Below, piece after piece: positions 45,786 through 54,800 of a stretch of DNA of 64,000 bases (its first letter is position 1; each line of letters begins with the position of its first letter). The stretch covers positions 2,914,001-2,978,000 of the forward strand of contig NC_005363.1 in assembly GCF_000196175.1 (NCBI RefSeq), in the 5' to 3' direction. The notes beneath the pieces were generated by a model. It saw only the letters and a program-made list of their open reading frames with translations. It had not been told where the DNA came from and made no database searches. Source of the stretch: Bdellovibrio bacteriovorus HD100 (GTDB lineage Bacteria; Bdellovibrionota; Bdellovibrionia; Bdellovibrionales; Bdellovibrionaceae). The translations under genes and the position numbers were made by a program.

Positions 45786-46046
45786 GTGGCAGGTATCGTA
45801 AATCCCAAAGGTAAAGGCAAATCGCAGCCACGCCTGCATCCATCCATTAAAAAAGACCGCGTCAACCCCAAGGACTATCTGGAATATGACACACGCTTTT
45901 CCTGTGAGGACTGTTCCCACTTTGACGGCGAAAAAGTTGTCTGCACCATTGGGTACAATCCCCTTCATCACCTCAAAGCCACACAAACACATCAGTATGA
46001 ACTGGCCGGCAACATGGCCTTCTGCCGTTTCATCGAGATAGACTGA
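45786..46046 (+). CDS. Small four-cysteine protein, GTG start
   Basis: 86 residues from GTG at 45786, supported by AAGGCGG six bases upstream. The first 35 residues are basic (GIVNPKGKGKSQPRLHPS). Then FSCEDCSHFDGEKVVCTIGY and a late MAFCRF give a four-Cys set, plus His residues (NPLHHLKATQTHQYE), that could hold a metal ion. It begins only 59 bp from the clpB start on the other strand, so the two share a regulatory region. Family unknown to me. Confidence 0.65.
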   Translation: MAGIVNPKGKGKSQPRLHPSIKKDRVNPKDYLEYDTRFSCEDCSHFDGEKVVCTIGYNPLHHLKATQTHQYELAGNMAFCRFIEID

Positions 46047-46183
46047 AAATTCTGTTCCTTTGCACGCCAGCAGCGGGTTTGCGCTCAGCGCCCAGCCTCA
46101 GCCTTTTATCCCCATTCAGAAAATTGACTCAGCCAAAGTCCTGACAAATTCGATTTTTCCCTCTGAAAGTACTGTGTACAAAT

Positions 46184-46211
46184 GATTCAGGACAATCCTA
46201 CGTCCTGAATC
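46184..46211. promoter_or_regulatory. Perfect 10-bp inverted repeat upstream of the flagellin leader
   Basis: GATTCAGGAC at 46184-46193 and GTCCTGAATC at 46202-46211 are exact reverse complements with an eight-base loop. There is no T tract, so it is not an ordinary terminator. It could be a regulator's operator or an RNA hairpin. CCCGATCT-like sequences, which weakly resemble the core of a sigma-28 -10 element, follow near 46212 and 46289. Confidence 0.5.
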
Positions 46212-46320
46212 CCCGATCTGTCTTACGGCCAGTATTGTGAAAAACAAACAAAACCCGCCCGACGTCCTGTCAAGAGCTCATACCAAATCCCGATCTAATG
46301 CACATCAACGATTCACTCAG

Positions 46321-46611
46321 AAGGAGTCAAGAGAGATGGTCACTCTCTTGCTGAACCGAAAGGAGGGCCTTCAAGGATGAAACTGAAATAGAACAATAGA
46401 TTGTTCACGCGCAGAGCGCAGGAGCAGAAAGGCAAAGCCCTGAAAGCGGACTGAGCAAAGCGAGGGTTAAAGCCCAAAAACAAAAAGGCCATTATAAGCA
46501 CCGACTCGGATGTCAGTGCCGGCAAAGCGAAAGTAGGTTTCGCTGATGCCAACAAAACAAATCAAGGAAGGTAATGAATATGAAAAATAAATATTAACGG
46601 AGGAATTTAAA
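46321..46611 (+). promoter_or_regulatory. Structured flagellin mRNA leader with tiny ORFs
   Basis: The 565 bp between the small Cys protein and flagellin hold no ordinary gene. AAGGAG at 46321 is followed nine bases later by a 14-codon ORF (46336-46380, MVTLLLNRKEGLQG). Its ATG sits in the loop of a perfect 8-bp hairpin (CAAGAGAG 46328-46335 with CTCTCTTG 46343-46350). Its TGA overlaps a second ATG for a four-codon ORF (46377-46391, MKLK) with its own AAAGGAGGG. A further hairpin has stem AGCGAAA / TTTCGCT (46526-46544), extended by GGCA / TGCC. A seven-codon ORF (46574-46597, MNMKNKY) has AAGGAAGG just upstream. The leader contains about eight GGA triplets. Features are seen directly; a role in post-transcriptional control is inference. 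Confidence 0.55.
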
Positions 46612-47445
46612 ATGGGAATGAGAGTAACAACAAATATCAGCGCACTTAATGCTCAACGTAACTTGGTCGGTTCTCAAAGACAGATCAACGACTCTATGGC
46701 GAAACTTGCTTCCGGCAGCCGCATCAATAAAGCTGCTGACGACGCTGCAGGTTTGGCGATCTCTGAAGGCTTGAAAGCTCAGATCAGATCTGCGGCCCAA
46801 GCTCAGCGCAATGCGAACGATGGTATCTCCATGGTTCAAACTGCAGAGGGTGGTCTGAACGAGATCGGTAACATCGTGGTTCGTCTTCGTGAGTTGGGCA
46901 TCCAGGCTGCTTCTGATACAGTTGGTGAAACAGAGCGTGGTATGTTGAATAAAGAGGTTCAACAGTTGAAATCAGAAATGCAGCGTATTGCTTCTGTAAC
47001 AACTTGGGGTACTACAAAACTATTGGATGGTTCTTCTCCGAAGTTCGATTTCCAAGTAGGTTTGTTCAACAACTCTGAAGAAGATCGTATCTCCTTCAAC
47101 GCTTCTGAAAACGTGGCTACTTTGGATGCTCTGGGTCTGTCTGGTGTGGACTTCTCCACTAAAGAAGGCGCTCAGGAAGCTTTGGGTATGCTGGATAATG
47201 CACAGACTTCAATCTCTGGAACTCGCGCCAACCTGGGTGCCCTTCAGAACAGATTGACTTCTACAGTAGACAACTTGGGTGTTGCTCAAGAGAACTTGTC
47301 TGCAGCTAACAGCCGTATCCGTGACACAGACGTTGCTCAGGCATCTTCCGAGATGACTCGTAACAACATCTTGTTGCAAGCTGGTACATCCACTTTGGCT
47401 CAAGCCAACCAGTCCAACCAATTGGCTCTTAAGCTGATCGGCTAG
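46612..47445 (+). CDS. fliC: Flagellin
   Basis: 277 residues, typical of the short Bdellovibrio flagellins. The conserved N-terminal D0/D1 region (MRVTTNISALNAQRNL, SSRI-type GSRINKAADDAAGLAISE) and C-terminal D1/D0 region (NRLTSTVDNLGVAQENLSAANSRI and the end LAQANQSNQLALKLIG) are complete, with only a small variable middle. It polymerises into the flagellar filament; in B. bacteriovorus the flagellum is sheathed and built from several flagellins. Start: an excellent GGAGGA site eight bases before the ATG, with a long structured leader before that. Codon use is strongly biased towards T-ending and common codons, unlike neighbouring genes, as expected for very high expression. It ends with a strong terminator. 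Confidence 0.97.
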   Translation: MGMRVTTNISALNAQRNLVGSQRQINDSMAKLASGSRINKAADDAAGLAISEGLKAQIRSAAQAQRNANDGISMVQTAEGGLNEIGNIVVRLRELGIQAASDTVGETERGMLNKEVQQLKSEMQRIASVTTWGTTKLLDGSSPKFDFQVGLFNNSEEDRISFNASENVATLDALGLSGVDFSTKEGAQEALGMLDNAQTSISGTRANLGALQNRLTSTVDNLGVAQENLSAANSRIRDTDVAQASSEMTRNNILLQAGTSTLAQANQSNQLALKLIG

Positions 47446-47471
47446 TCTGAAAGCTAAAAGTTCAAACTTTA

Positions 47472-47509
47472 TACCCGGAGGGTTTACGCCTTCCGGGTTT
47501 TTTATTTTT
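47472..47509 (+). terminator. Rho-independent terminator after flagellin
   Basis: An ACCCGGAGG / CCTTCCGGGT stem with a short loop is followed by TTTTTTATTTTT. Confidence 0.93.
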
Positions 47510-47692
47510 GGGGAAGCGGCGGCCGCCGAGCTCCCCTTTTTCATTTTTAATGTTCAAAGTTTTTCCAGCCAGACCTGCCTAGATAATTAGCATCAGAAAA
47601 GTGTAGAACTTTTTTACCAATAATTTCAAATATTTAGCTAAAGTCTAGGTGAAAACCTTCCGAAAAATATGGAAGAAGCATGGAGGTTTTGT

Positions 47693-48466
47693 ATGGCTAA
47701 ACATATCACAGCAAGATTGATGGTCGCTCTTTTCGCCACCGCAGCTCTTGCCGCCTGTGGCAAACAGGGAGGTTTCGAGTCATTGCCGGGAACTGGCAAC
47801 ACCAGCCAGGGGTCCAGCGATGACGGCAACTCCGGTCAAAGTGGCACACCCGCTCCGACAGAGCCGGCTCCTCCAAGTGCTTACGACAAAATGGATCTGA
47901 ATGGATATGTGGGCGGCGGCACCTATGAAAATGAAAAGGTGCTTGGTATCGACAAAGCCAACAACGCTTTGCTTCTGTATCTCCCCCTGCCAGGTGCCTT
48001 CAGCAGTCTTTATATAGATGTGCCGCAAGTGAAGGGCGTTCAGATCAAAACGGTCATGGATTCCCAGCAAAAAGCGCGTGTGGCGGTCAGCATTCCGCTG
48101 AAACTGATCGTTAAAGATCGCGTTACAACCCTGCCGGCGACTAAATTGCCAAATGGTAACAACCTGCCAATGATGCCAAGCGGAGAGCTTCCATCCCTTG
48201 GGCTGGGGCTGAATCCGAACTCGGACAACAAGGTTTATCTGTATTTCGGTGTGAATGCGGTCGGAATGTTTATCGAAAGTTCCTTGTTCCCGGCGTTTTT
48301 GGGCCTGACTTACCCTCTTAAGAACGCTGCCGCGACCCGCACCCTCGGTTATTTCACGATTGTCCCTAAATCCGGCGCCTATAATGGCGGCCTGTTCCTG
48401 TCCTTCATCCTTCCAAATGATCTGGCCAAGATCATCGATGACCACTTGAGTGGGGTTATCAAGTAA
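47693..48466 (+). CDS. Lipoprotein of unknown function
   Basis: 257 residues from ATG at 47693, preferred over an ATG 24 bases upstream because a GGAGG site lies between the two and this start opens straight into a lipoprotein signal (MAKHITARLMVALFATAALAAC). After the lipidated Cys there is a Gly/Ser/Pro-rich linker (about 20-60), then a beta-rich domain with long hydrophobic strands (ALLLYLPLPGAFSSLYIDV, NKVYLYFGVNAVGMFI). No family recognised. A perfect 11-bp inverted repeat follows the stop and probably ends the transcript. Confidence 0.75.
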   Translation: MAKHITARLMVALFATAALAACGKQGGFESLPGTGNTSQGSSDDGNSGQSGTPAPTEPAPPSAYDKMDLNGYVGGGTYENEKVLGIDKANNALLLYLPLPGAFSSLYIDVPQVKGVQIKTVMDSQQKARVAVSIPLKLIVKDRVTTLPATKLPNGNNLPMMPSGELPSLGLGLNPNSDNKVYLYFGVNAVGMFIESSLFPAFLGLTYPLKNAAATRTLGYFTIVPKSGAYNGGLFLSFILPNDLAKIIDDHLSGVIK

Positions 48467-48503
48467 ACAAGACCGTCCCCACCGTCATTCTATTTTGATT
48501 TGC

Positions 48504-48540
48504 ATGCCCCCTTAATTCTCGCTAGTCTAAGGGGGCATTT
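48504..48540 (+). terminator. Probable terminator after the lipoprotein gene
   Basis: ATGCCCCCTTA and TAAGGGGGCAT form a perfect 11-bp stem with a 13-base loop, but only a short T run follows. It may be a weak terminator or a processing site ahead of the H1-like gene. Confidence 0.6.
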
Positions 48541-48575
48541 CCATTATTGAACCAGGACATTTCAGGGAGCGAATC

Positions 48576-49172
48576 ATGGCAAAGAAAAAAGCAAAACCTG
48601 CGAAAAAAGTAGCTAAGAAAGCAGCGAAACCTGCTAAAAAAGCTGCCGCAAAAAAAGTAACTAAAAAAGCTGCTAAACCAGCTAAAAAAGCGACTGCAAA
48701 AAAAGCGGCTAAGCCGGCTAAAAAAGCAGCTCCAAAAAAGGCCGCTAAACCAGCTAAGAAAGCCGCTCCTAAAAAAGCTGCTGTGAAAAAAGCTGCGAAG
48801 CCTGCGAAAAAAGCCGCTGCTAAAAAGCCAGCTGCCAAGAAACCTGCTGCAAAAAAATCAGCTGCTCCTAAAAAAGCTGCTGCGGCTGCTGTAGGCGGTA
48901 TCGCTGCTGTTGAAGTTCTTAAACCTCAGGTTGAAGACATGACAGCGGACTTTGACGATGAAGCTGAAATCGACAGCATGATCGACATCGAAGAAGAAGC
49001 TGTTTCTGAAGATGACGAATGGGATGATGAAGAAGAGTCTGAAGAAGGCGAAGGCTCCATCGAAGAAGAAGACGAGGAAATCGAAGAAGACATCACTTCC
49101 AAAAACGATGATGATGGCGACGATGACGATGAAGACGACGAAGACTTCGGTGATGACGAAGGTTACTTCTAG
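48576..49172 (+). CDS. Histone H1-like basic protein with acidic tail
   Basis: 198 residues of two opposite parts. Residues 1-105 are nearly all Lys, Ala and Pro in imperfect repeats (KPAKKAAAKKVTKKAA), like the C-terminal domain of eukaryotic H1 and bacterial H1-like proteins. A short linker (AAVGGIAAVEVLKPQ) is followed by a strongly acidic stretch, about 120-198, almost all Asp and Glu (EDDEWDDEEESEEGEG). The basic half should bind DNA or RNA without sequence preference. The acidic half could mask it or bind other basic proteins. A GGGAG site precedes the ATG and a strong terminator follows. It shares its basic motif with the tail of the window's lumazine synthase. Confident as a gene; the chromatin role is by analogy. 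Confidence 0.85.
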   Translation: MAKKKAKPAKKVAKKAAKPAKKAAAKKVTKKAAKPAKKATAKKAAKPAKKAAPKKAAKPAKKAAPKKAAVKKAAKPAKKAAAKKPAAKKPAAKKSAAPKKAAAAAVGGIAAVEVLKPQVEDMTADFDDEAEIDSMIDIEEEAVSEDDEWDDEEESEEGEGSIEEEDEEIEEDITSKNDDDGDDDDEDDEDFGDDEGYF

Positions 49173-49190
49173 TCGCTGCGCACACAGCAA

Positions 49191-49224
49191 ATAAAAAAGG
49201 GAGTCTTTGACTCCCTTTTTTATT
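49191..49224 (+). terminator. Rho-independent terminator between the H1-like and PLP-enzyme genes
   Basis: AAAAAAGGGAGTC / GACTCCCTTTTTT with a three-base loop. It ends about 12 bases before the next ATG, so that gene either starts its own transcript at this point or depends on read-through. Confidence 0.92.
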
Positions 49225-49235
49225 ATCATCAGGGC

Positions 49236-50384
49236 ATGTACAAGCACCTCTACAAACGCTTCCTTGATGCCCATCCGGACCAGATCCATTTTGCCTGCCA
49301 CAGTCACCACTACTGGCCCGATGCCACCCGTGAAGCCCACCTGCAGTACTGGGATGATTCCTGCAAATATGTCGACAACAAATGGAACCACATTTTTTCC
49401 ACCAAGGTTCCCCAGGCACAAAAGCTGATCGCCGAAAGTCTGAACCTGTCCCATCCTGAGCAGATTGTCTTTGCTCCGAACACACATGAATTTGTCTTTC
49501 GTCTGCTGAGTTCTTTGAACTGGGATAAAAAGCTGCGCATTCTGACCACTGATTCTGAATTTTACAGTTTCGACCGTCAGATCAACCGCCTGTCTGAAAT
49601 GTCCCAGTTCGAAGTGGTGAAAGTACCCACCCTGCCCTTTGAAACCTTCCATGAAAGATTTGAAGCCGCGGCAAAATCAACACCGTGGGATCTGGTCTTT
49701 GTCAGCCAGGTGTTCTTTAACTCTGGGCTGGCTTGCGATATTCACCGTCTGGTGAAATCCGCTCCGTCCGACAGTTTGTTCGTGGTGGATGGCTATCACG
49801 CCTTTATGGCTGTGCCGACGGATCTAAAAGCTCTGGAAAGCCGCATCTTCTATCTGGCGGGCTCTTACAAATACGCCCAAGGGGGCGAAGGGGCTTGCTT
49901 CCTGTATGTCCCTCCGGGCACCCGTCACCGTCCGTTTCACACCGGCTGGTTTGCTGAACTTTCAAAGCTTTCTGCCGTGGGAAATGAAGTGGGTTATCCG
50001 ACCGATGCCCTTCAGTACGCGGGCAGCACCATGGACTTTTCGGCGCTGTATCGCCTGATTGCCTCACTAGAGACCTTCAAAAAAGAAGGTCTCAGTGTCA
50101 CGGCCATTCACAAGCACATTCAAAACAACCAAAAAGTATTCTTGCAGGAACTGGAACAAAAAAAGCACCCGCTGCTGAACCGTTCACGCCTGATGGCTTT
50201 GGATCTGGATCATCACGGTCACTTCCTGACGTTTGATCTGCCGACCACCGAGGACTGCCAGAAACTGGTGCAGGGACTGGATGCCCGCGGAGTGCACGTG
50301 GATTCGCGCAAGAACCGCCTGCGTTTCGGCTTTGGGTTGTATCACGACGCCGAAGATGTCCGCAGCGTGATTGAGCGTCTGTAG
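49236..50384 (+). CDS. Class V aminotransferase/kynureninase-like PLP enzyme
   Basis: 382 residues. Fold-type I PLP features: a start typical of kynureninases (HFACHSHHYWPDATREAH), FAPNTHEFVFRLLSSL for the phosphate region, FVVDGYHAFMAVPTDL with the PLP-ring Asp, and the Schiff-base lysine in YLAGSYKYAQGGEG. It could be a kynureninase, a cysteine desulfurase-like protein or another class V enzyme; no kynurenine-pathway genes are present, so I leave the substrate open. The ATG lies about 12 bases after a terminator and has only a weak AGGGC ribosome site. An 84-bp gap separates it from the cyclic-nucleotide-binding gene. Confidence 0.82.
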   Translation: MYKHLYKRFLDAHPDQIHFACHSHHYWPDATREAHLQYWDDSCKYVDNKWNHIFSTKVPQAQKLIAESLNLSHPEQIVFAPNTHEFVFRLLSSLNWDKKLRILTTDSEFYSFDRQINRLSEMSQFEVVKVPTLPFETFHERFEAAAKSTPWDLVFVSQVFFNSGLACDIHRLVKSAPSDSLFVVDGYHAFMAVPTDLKALESRIFYLAGSYKYAQGGEGACFLYVPPGTRHRPFHTGWFAELSKLSAVGNEVGYPTDALQYAGSTMDFSALYRLIASLETFKKEGLSVTAIHKHIQNNQKVFLQELEQKKHPLLNRSRLMALDLDHHGHFLTFDLPTTEDCQKLVQGLDARGVHVDSRKNRLRFGFGLYHDAEDVRSVIERL

Positions 50385-50468
50385 AAAGGTCGAGGCAGCC
50401 CTCGCCGTCATTGAACAAGCCGAAGAATTCTCTATTCTTTATTAAGGAGTCCGAAGAAGGGAATTCAC

Positions 50469-51221
50469 GTGGCTGACCTTGAGAGTAAAAGAATTTTTCT
50501 GATCGCTTCTGCCAAACCGGAGGAAGCAGAAAAAATTGAAAGCACCCTGAACCGACACATTCAGAATGCCACCGTTTTCACGGCCACCGACGGCAGCGAA
50601 GCCCTGTTCAAAGCCGAAAACGTGATACCGAATGTGGTCATCGTGGATTCCGAGATTTCCAAAATCAGCGCGCTGGATCTGACACAAAAACTGATTCAGA
50701 AAAAAGAGCGCATCGCCGTCATCATTATGTCTCCGTTGCCGGACACCGATCATTTTGTGGACGAGGTCGTCACAGGCCAGGTGCACATCCTGACCCGCCC
50801 GACCGACGAAGCCACTTTCGTTGAGCACCTGACCCGCGCATTGAACTGGATCGTGAACGGCGACAACGCCAACTATCGCATGAAATTCCTGGCGGCCCAT
50901 CAGATCCTGATCCGCGAAGGTGAAAAGGCCGAATCCGTTTATCTGGTGAAACGCGGGCAACTGAAAGCCTATAAGACCGACAACGGCGTTGAAACCCTGC
51001 TGGGCCATATCAACCCCGGTGAATTCGTGGGCGAAATGGCCTACATCAATGGCGAACCCCGATCCGCCAATGTCATGAGCCTGACTAACTGCGAACTGAT
51101 CGAAATCCCCAACAACTGCCTGGATGTGGTACTGTTTTCAAAACCCGCCTGGTCCAAGGCGCTGGTGAAAACACTTTCCCTGCGACTGAAAAATTCCAAC
51201 GAAGACAAAGTTCAAAACTAA
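50469..51221 (+). CDS. Pseudo-receiver plus cyclic-nucleotide-binding domain protein
   Basis: 250 residues from a GTG with GAAGGGAA upstream. The N-terminal 125 residues have a receiver fold: the aspartate of the phosphorylation strand is kept (NVVIVDSEI, Asp60), but the acidic pair that binds magnesium is replaced (FLIASAKPEE) and the conserved Lys is Arg (LTRPTDE), so phosphorylation is doubtful. The C-terminal half is a cyclic-nucleotide-binding domain with a canonical phosphate-binding cassette (GEFVGEMAYINGEPRSANV). There is no helix-turn-helix after it, so it is not a Crp-type regulator. It probably senses cAMP or cGMP and passes the signal on by contact. It ends at a bidirectional terminator. 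Confidence 0.83.
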   Translation: MADLESKRIFLIASAKPEEAEKIESTLNRHIQNATVFTATDGSEALFKAENVIPNVVIVDSEISKISALDLTQKLIQKKERIAVIIMSPLPDTDHFVDEVVTGQVHILTRPTDEATFVEHLTRALNWIVNGDNANYRMKFLAAHQILIREGEKAESVYLVKRGQLKAYKTDNGVETLLGHINPGEFVGEMAYINGEPRSANVMSLTNCELIEIPNNCLDVVLFSKPAWSKALVKTLSLRLKNSNEDKVQN

Positions 51222-51254
51222 AAAAGGCCGTCTTGCAACGGCCTTTTTCTTCTA
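51219..51254. terminator. Bidirectional terminator between convergent genes
   Basis: An AAAAAGGCCGT / ACGGCCTTTTT stem with a six-base loop serves the plus-strand cyclic-nucleotide-binding gene and the minus-strand marR end. Confidence 0.92.
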
Positions 51255-51279
51255 ATCTCAAATTTCCAGTTTCCAGCGT

Positions 51280-51801
51280 CTATCTTGGTGTCAAAGCAGA
51301 CTTGTTCTGAATCATCTTTTCCATCAGACCGTTCAGGCTGTTTTTTTCCTCATTGGAAACGACATTCCAGAAATTCACGATCCGCGGATACCACTGAGGG
51401 AAGATGTCCTGGATAGCCTGCTCGCCTTTCGGCGCCAGACGAATCACAAACGAACGACCGTCAGACTGATGCCCTTCACGAACCACCAATTCAGCTTTTT
51501 CCAGACTGTTGATCAAACCTGAAATCGTGGCTTGGGTTACACCCACTTGGTTGGCCAGCTCCGAAGGACGCAAACCTGCAGGCGCGTTTCTGAGCAAGAA
51601 CAACAGCATAAAGCGGCCGCTGGAAAGGTTGTATTTGGAAAGCAGACTGTCCAGGCTGTTTTCAATCTCGCTGGCCACTTTCAGGAACAGCAGATTGGAA
51701 TACACCGCCATCGAATCCGGCTCTGCCGCCACCGGCAGTGTTGTCAAAGATGTATGAACCTCTTCACGGGACGGGAGATCTTGAATGAATAATTTTGCCA
51801 T
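51280..51801 (-). CDS. MarR-family transcriptional regulator
   Basis: 173 residues from ATG at 51801 with a GGAGG site. A winged helix-turn-helix is clear: RFMLLFLLRNAPAGLRPSEL, then recognition region VTQATISGLINSLEKAELV and wing SDGRSFVIRLAPKG. MarR dimers repress transporter genes and release DNA on binding small aromatic ligands. It is the last gene of the tolC-RND operon, 54 bp after the pump gene, so it is likely to control its own operon together with the divergent TetR protein. Confidence 0.9.
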   Translation of the reverse strand: MAKLFIQDLPSREEVHTSLTTLPVAAEPDSMAVYSNLLFLKVASEIENSLDSLLSKYNLSSGRFMLLFLLRNAPAGLRPSELANQVGVTQATISGLINSLEKAELVVREGHQSDGRSFVIRLAPKGEQAIQDIFPQWYPRIVNFWNVVSNEEKNSLNGLMEKMIQNKSALTPR

Positions 51802-51855
51802 AAGGCCTCCAATATCTGAAATCAAGGGCGGGAAATGTTCCCGCCCGGTACTGAA

Positions 51856-54800
51856 CTATTTAGCCGGAATCATGCCTTTGTCGTCATGGTTCTCGGTTTC
51901 TTCAATCACGGCATCGCTTGATTTTTCTTCCATCTTTTTCTGGGAAGTGAATCTTGCGCCAAAGTTATTTGCCCACACACGGAATCTGTCCACGTAAGTG
52001 AACACCGCCGGCACCACAATCAAAGTCAGGATTGTGGATGAAATCATACCCCCGATGATCGCAACCCCCATCGCCGTGCGCGTTTTGGAAGCTGCATTCA
52101 TACCGATCACCACCGGAACCACCCCGGCGATCAAAGCAAAGGACGTCATCAGGATCGGACGAAGACGGGTTTTACCAGCCAGAATCAATGCTTCACGGCG
52201 GCTTTTGCCCTCTTCCATCATCTGCTTGGCAAAGTCGACAAGCAAAATACCGTTCTTACCCGCCACCCCGATCAGCATGAAGAACCCGAAGATCGCAAAG
52301 ATCGTCAGAACTTCACCGGTCAGGAACAGAGCCAGGAAGGCACCGCACAGGGCCAGTGGCAACGCCACCATGATCGTGATCGGCGTGATGAAGGATTCAT
52401 ACAAGCTCGACAGGATCAGATAGATGAACAGAATCGCAAAGCCCAGAGCCATCACTGTGGATGTCATCAGTTCCTGCATGTTTTCCGCATCACCACCGAA
52501 ACCATAACGAACACTTGGAGGCAGAGCGTTTTCACCCGTGCTCATTGCTGCCACGGCCGAATTCACCACATCACTCAGACCCGCGCCCGGCGCCAGACCT
52601 GCCGTGATCTGAATGTAACGACCACGGTCCTGACGTTCGATGGAAGCCGGTCCGGATTCCACTTCACCTTTGGCGATGTCACTCAAACGCACCAGTTTTC
52701 TGTTCACGTTCGGGATGTAAACGTCGTTAAACGTTTTCATCAGGTCACGCTGGTCATCCTGCAAACGAACACGAACTTCATATTCACGACCACGTTCGCG
52801 GAATTTTGCCGGAGTCAAACCTTCCACCTGGGCACGAAGCTCGCCCCCCATGGTGCTGGTATTAATACCGAACACTTTGGCAGCGCCTGGCTTCAGATGA
52901 ACCTGCATTTCAGGCTTACCCGGGCGATAGTTTGAGTCGACGTCCTTTAGACGGGGATCCTTCTTCAAAAGTTCATACATTTTTGTGCCGGCTTTTTCCA
53001 ATTCCACCGGATCCGCAGAAATAATGTTCAGAATGAACGGCTGACCACCCATACCGCCGGTTGCGTCATATTTTTTAACGACCGGATTTGCTGAAGACAG
53101 ATGCGTCAGCTGACCACGGATCTTGTCACGGAACTGCTCTGTTGTCAGAGGTCCGCGCTCTTTACCGTCTTTCATGCGCACATAGAAGCTGGCTTTGTTG
53201 GACTCTCCGTACAAGCTGCCCACAATCATTGTTGTGAAACGAACTTCCGGGTTGTCGTGCAGGATCTTATCGACCTGACGAGCCACCTCTTCCGTACCGT
53301 CCAAGCTGGTGCCCGGCTGCAGTTCCAAAGTCACAGAGAACTCACCCGAGTCATCATCCGAAATGAACGCGCCCGGAACTTTTGTCACTGTGTAGATACT
53401 CAGGAAGAACACCACCATGGTCAGACCGATAGTCACTTTCGGCCAATCCAGGGACACATTCAAAAGTTTTACGTACAGGTTTTCAAGCATGGTTTGGAAA
53501 CGGTCGAAACCTTTCACCATGCGGCCCAGAGTCTTGTCATAAAGACCCGCAGGCTTGTGTTTGTCGTGACCACCACCGTGACCGGATCCACCAAAGTATG
53601 CTGTCAACATCGGGATCAAAGTCATCGCCACAAACCAGCTGATCGCCATCGAGAACACGACAGTCATACCGAACTGCTTCAGGAACTGACCGATGGTTCC
53701 GGACATCGTACCCACTGGCACAAACACCGCGATAACCACCAGAGTGATCGCCATAACGGCCATCTGGATCTCAGTTGTTCCTTTTTCCGCCGCCGTCAGG
53801 GACTCTTCACCCAGTTCCATACGACGATAGATGTTTTCAATTACCACGATCGCGTCATCGATCAACAGACCGACCGCCAGGGTCAAAGCCAGCATGGACA
53901 CGATGTTGATCGAGAACCCGGCAATCTTCATGACCATGAACGCACCAATCAAAGAGATCGGTACCGACAAGGCTGTGATGAAGGTTGAACGCGGGCTTCC
54001 CAGGAAGAAGAACACGGTAATAACTGTCAGAAGAATACCGATGATGATCGTCTCATAAACGTCATACAAGTTGTCCGAGATCTTCACGGAAGCGTCTGTC
54101 ATGACCGCGACAACCGGAGCACCTTCCATTTTTTCAAGCTCTGGCTTGATACGTTCCATCTGTTTGATCACGTCCTGAGCCACTTTCACAGTGTTGGAAC
54201 CGGACTGACGATACACCTGAAGGAACAAAGACTTTTCACCGTCCACGTATGCACGGGATTTTTCATCGGCCAGGGTGTCAACAACCTTACCCAGATCCGC
54301 CACGCGGGTCGGAACCTCATTCCCGTAAAGATTTACCAGAGTGTCAGAGATTTCCGGAACGGATGAGAACTCACCCAGACCACGGAAGACCATCTCTTTT
54401 TCGCCCTGATTCACCTTACCGGAAGGAATGTTCTGACCGGAAGCGCCCACTTGCGCTGCTACCTGAGATACAGAGATCTCACGGGCACGCAGTTTTTTGC
54501 GATCCAGAAGAACGTGAATTTCACGCTCACGGCCCCCGATGATCTCGATGGCACCCACGTTACGAACCTGCTCAAGGCGCGGCTTCACGAACTGGTCCGC
54601 GATATCAAACAAAGCCGCATCGCCAAGGTCTTTGGCAGTCAACGACACTGTCAGGATCGGCGTATCCGCCGGGTCAAAACGTTTGATCAGAGGATCTTCA
54701 ACGTCGTCAGGCAGTTTGGCTTTGGCAAGGTTGACCTTGTCGCGCACTTCCTGCTCGGCGTGTTTAACGTCCACTTCACTGTTGAACTCAACGATAACCT

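Noticed and set aside
48580-48900. Short direct DNA repeats resembling a repeat array or CRISPR
   Set aside because: They are in-frame Lys/Ala codon repeats of a basic protein, without spacers of constant length.
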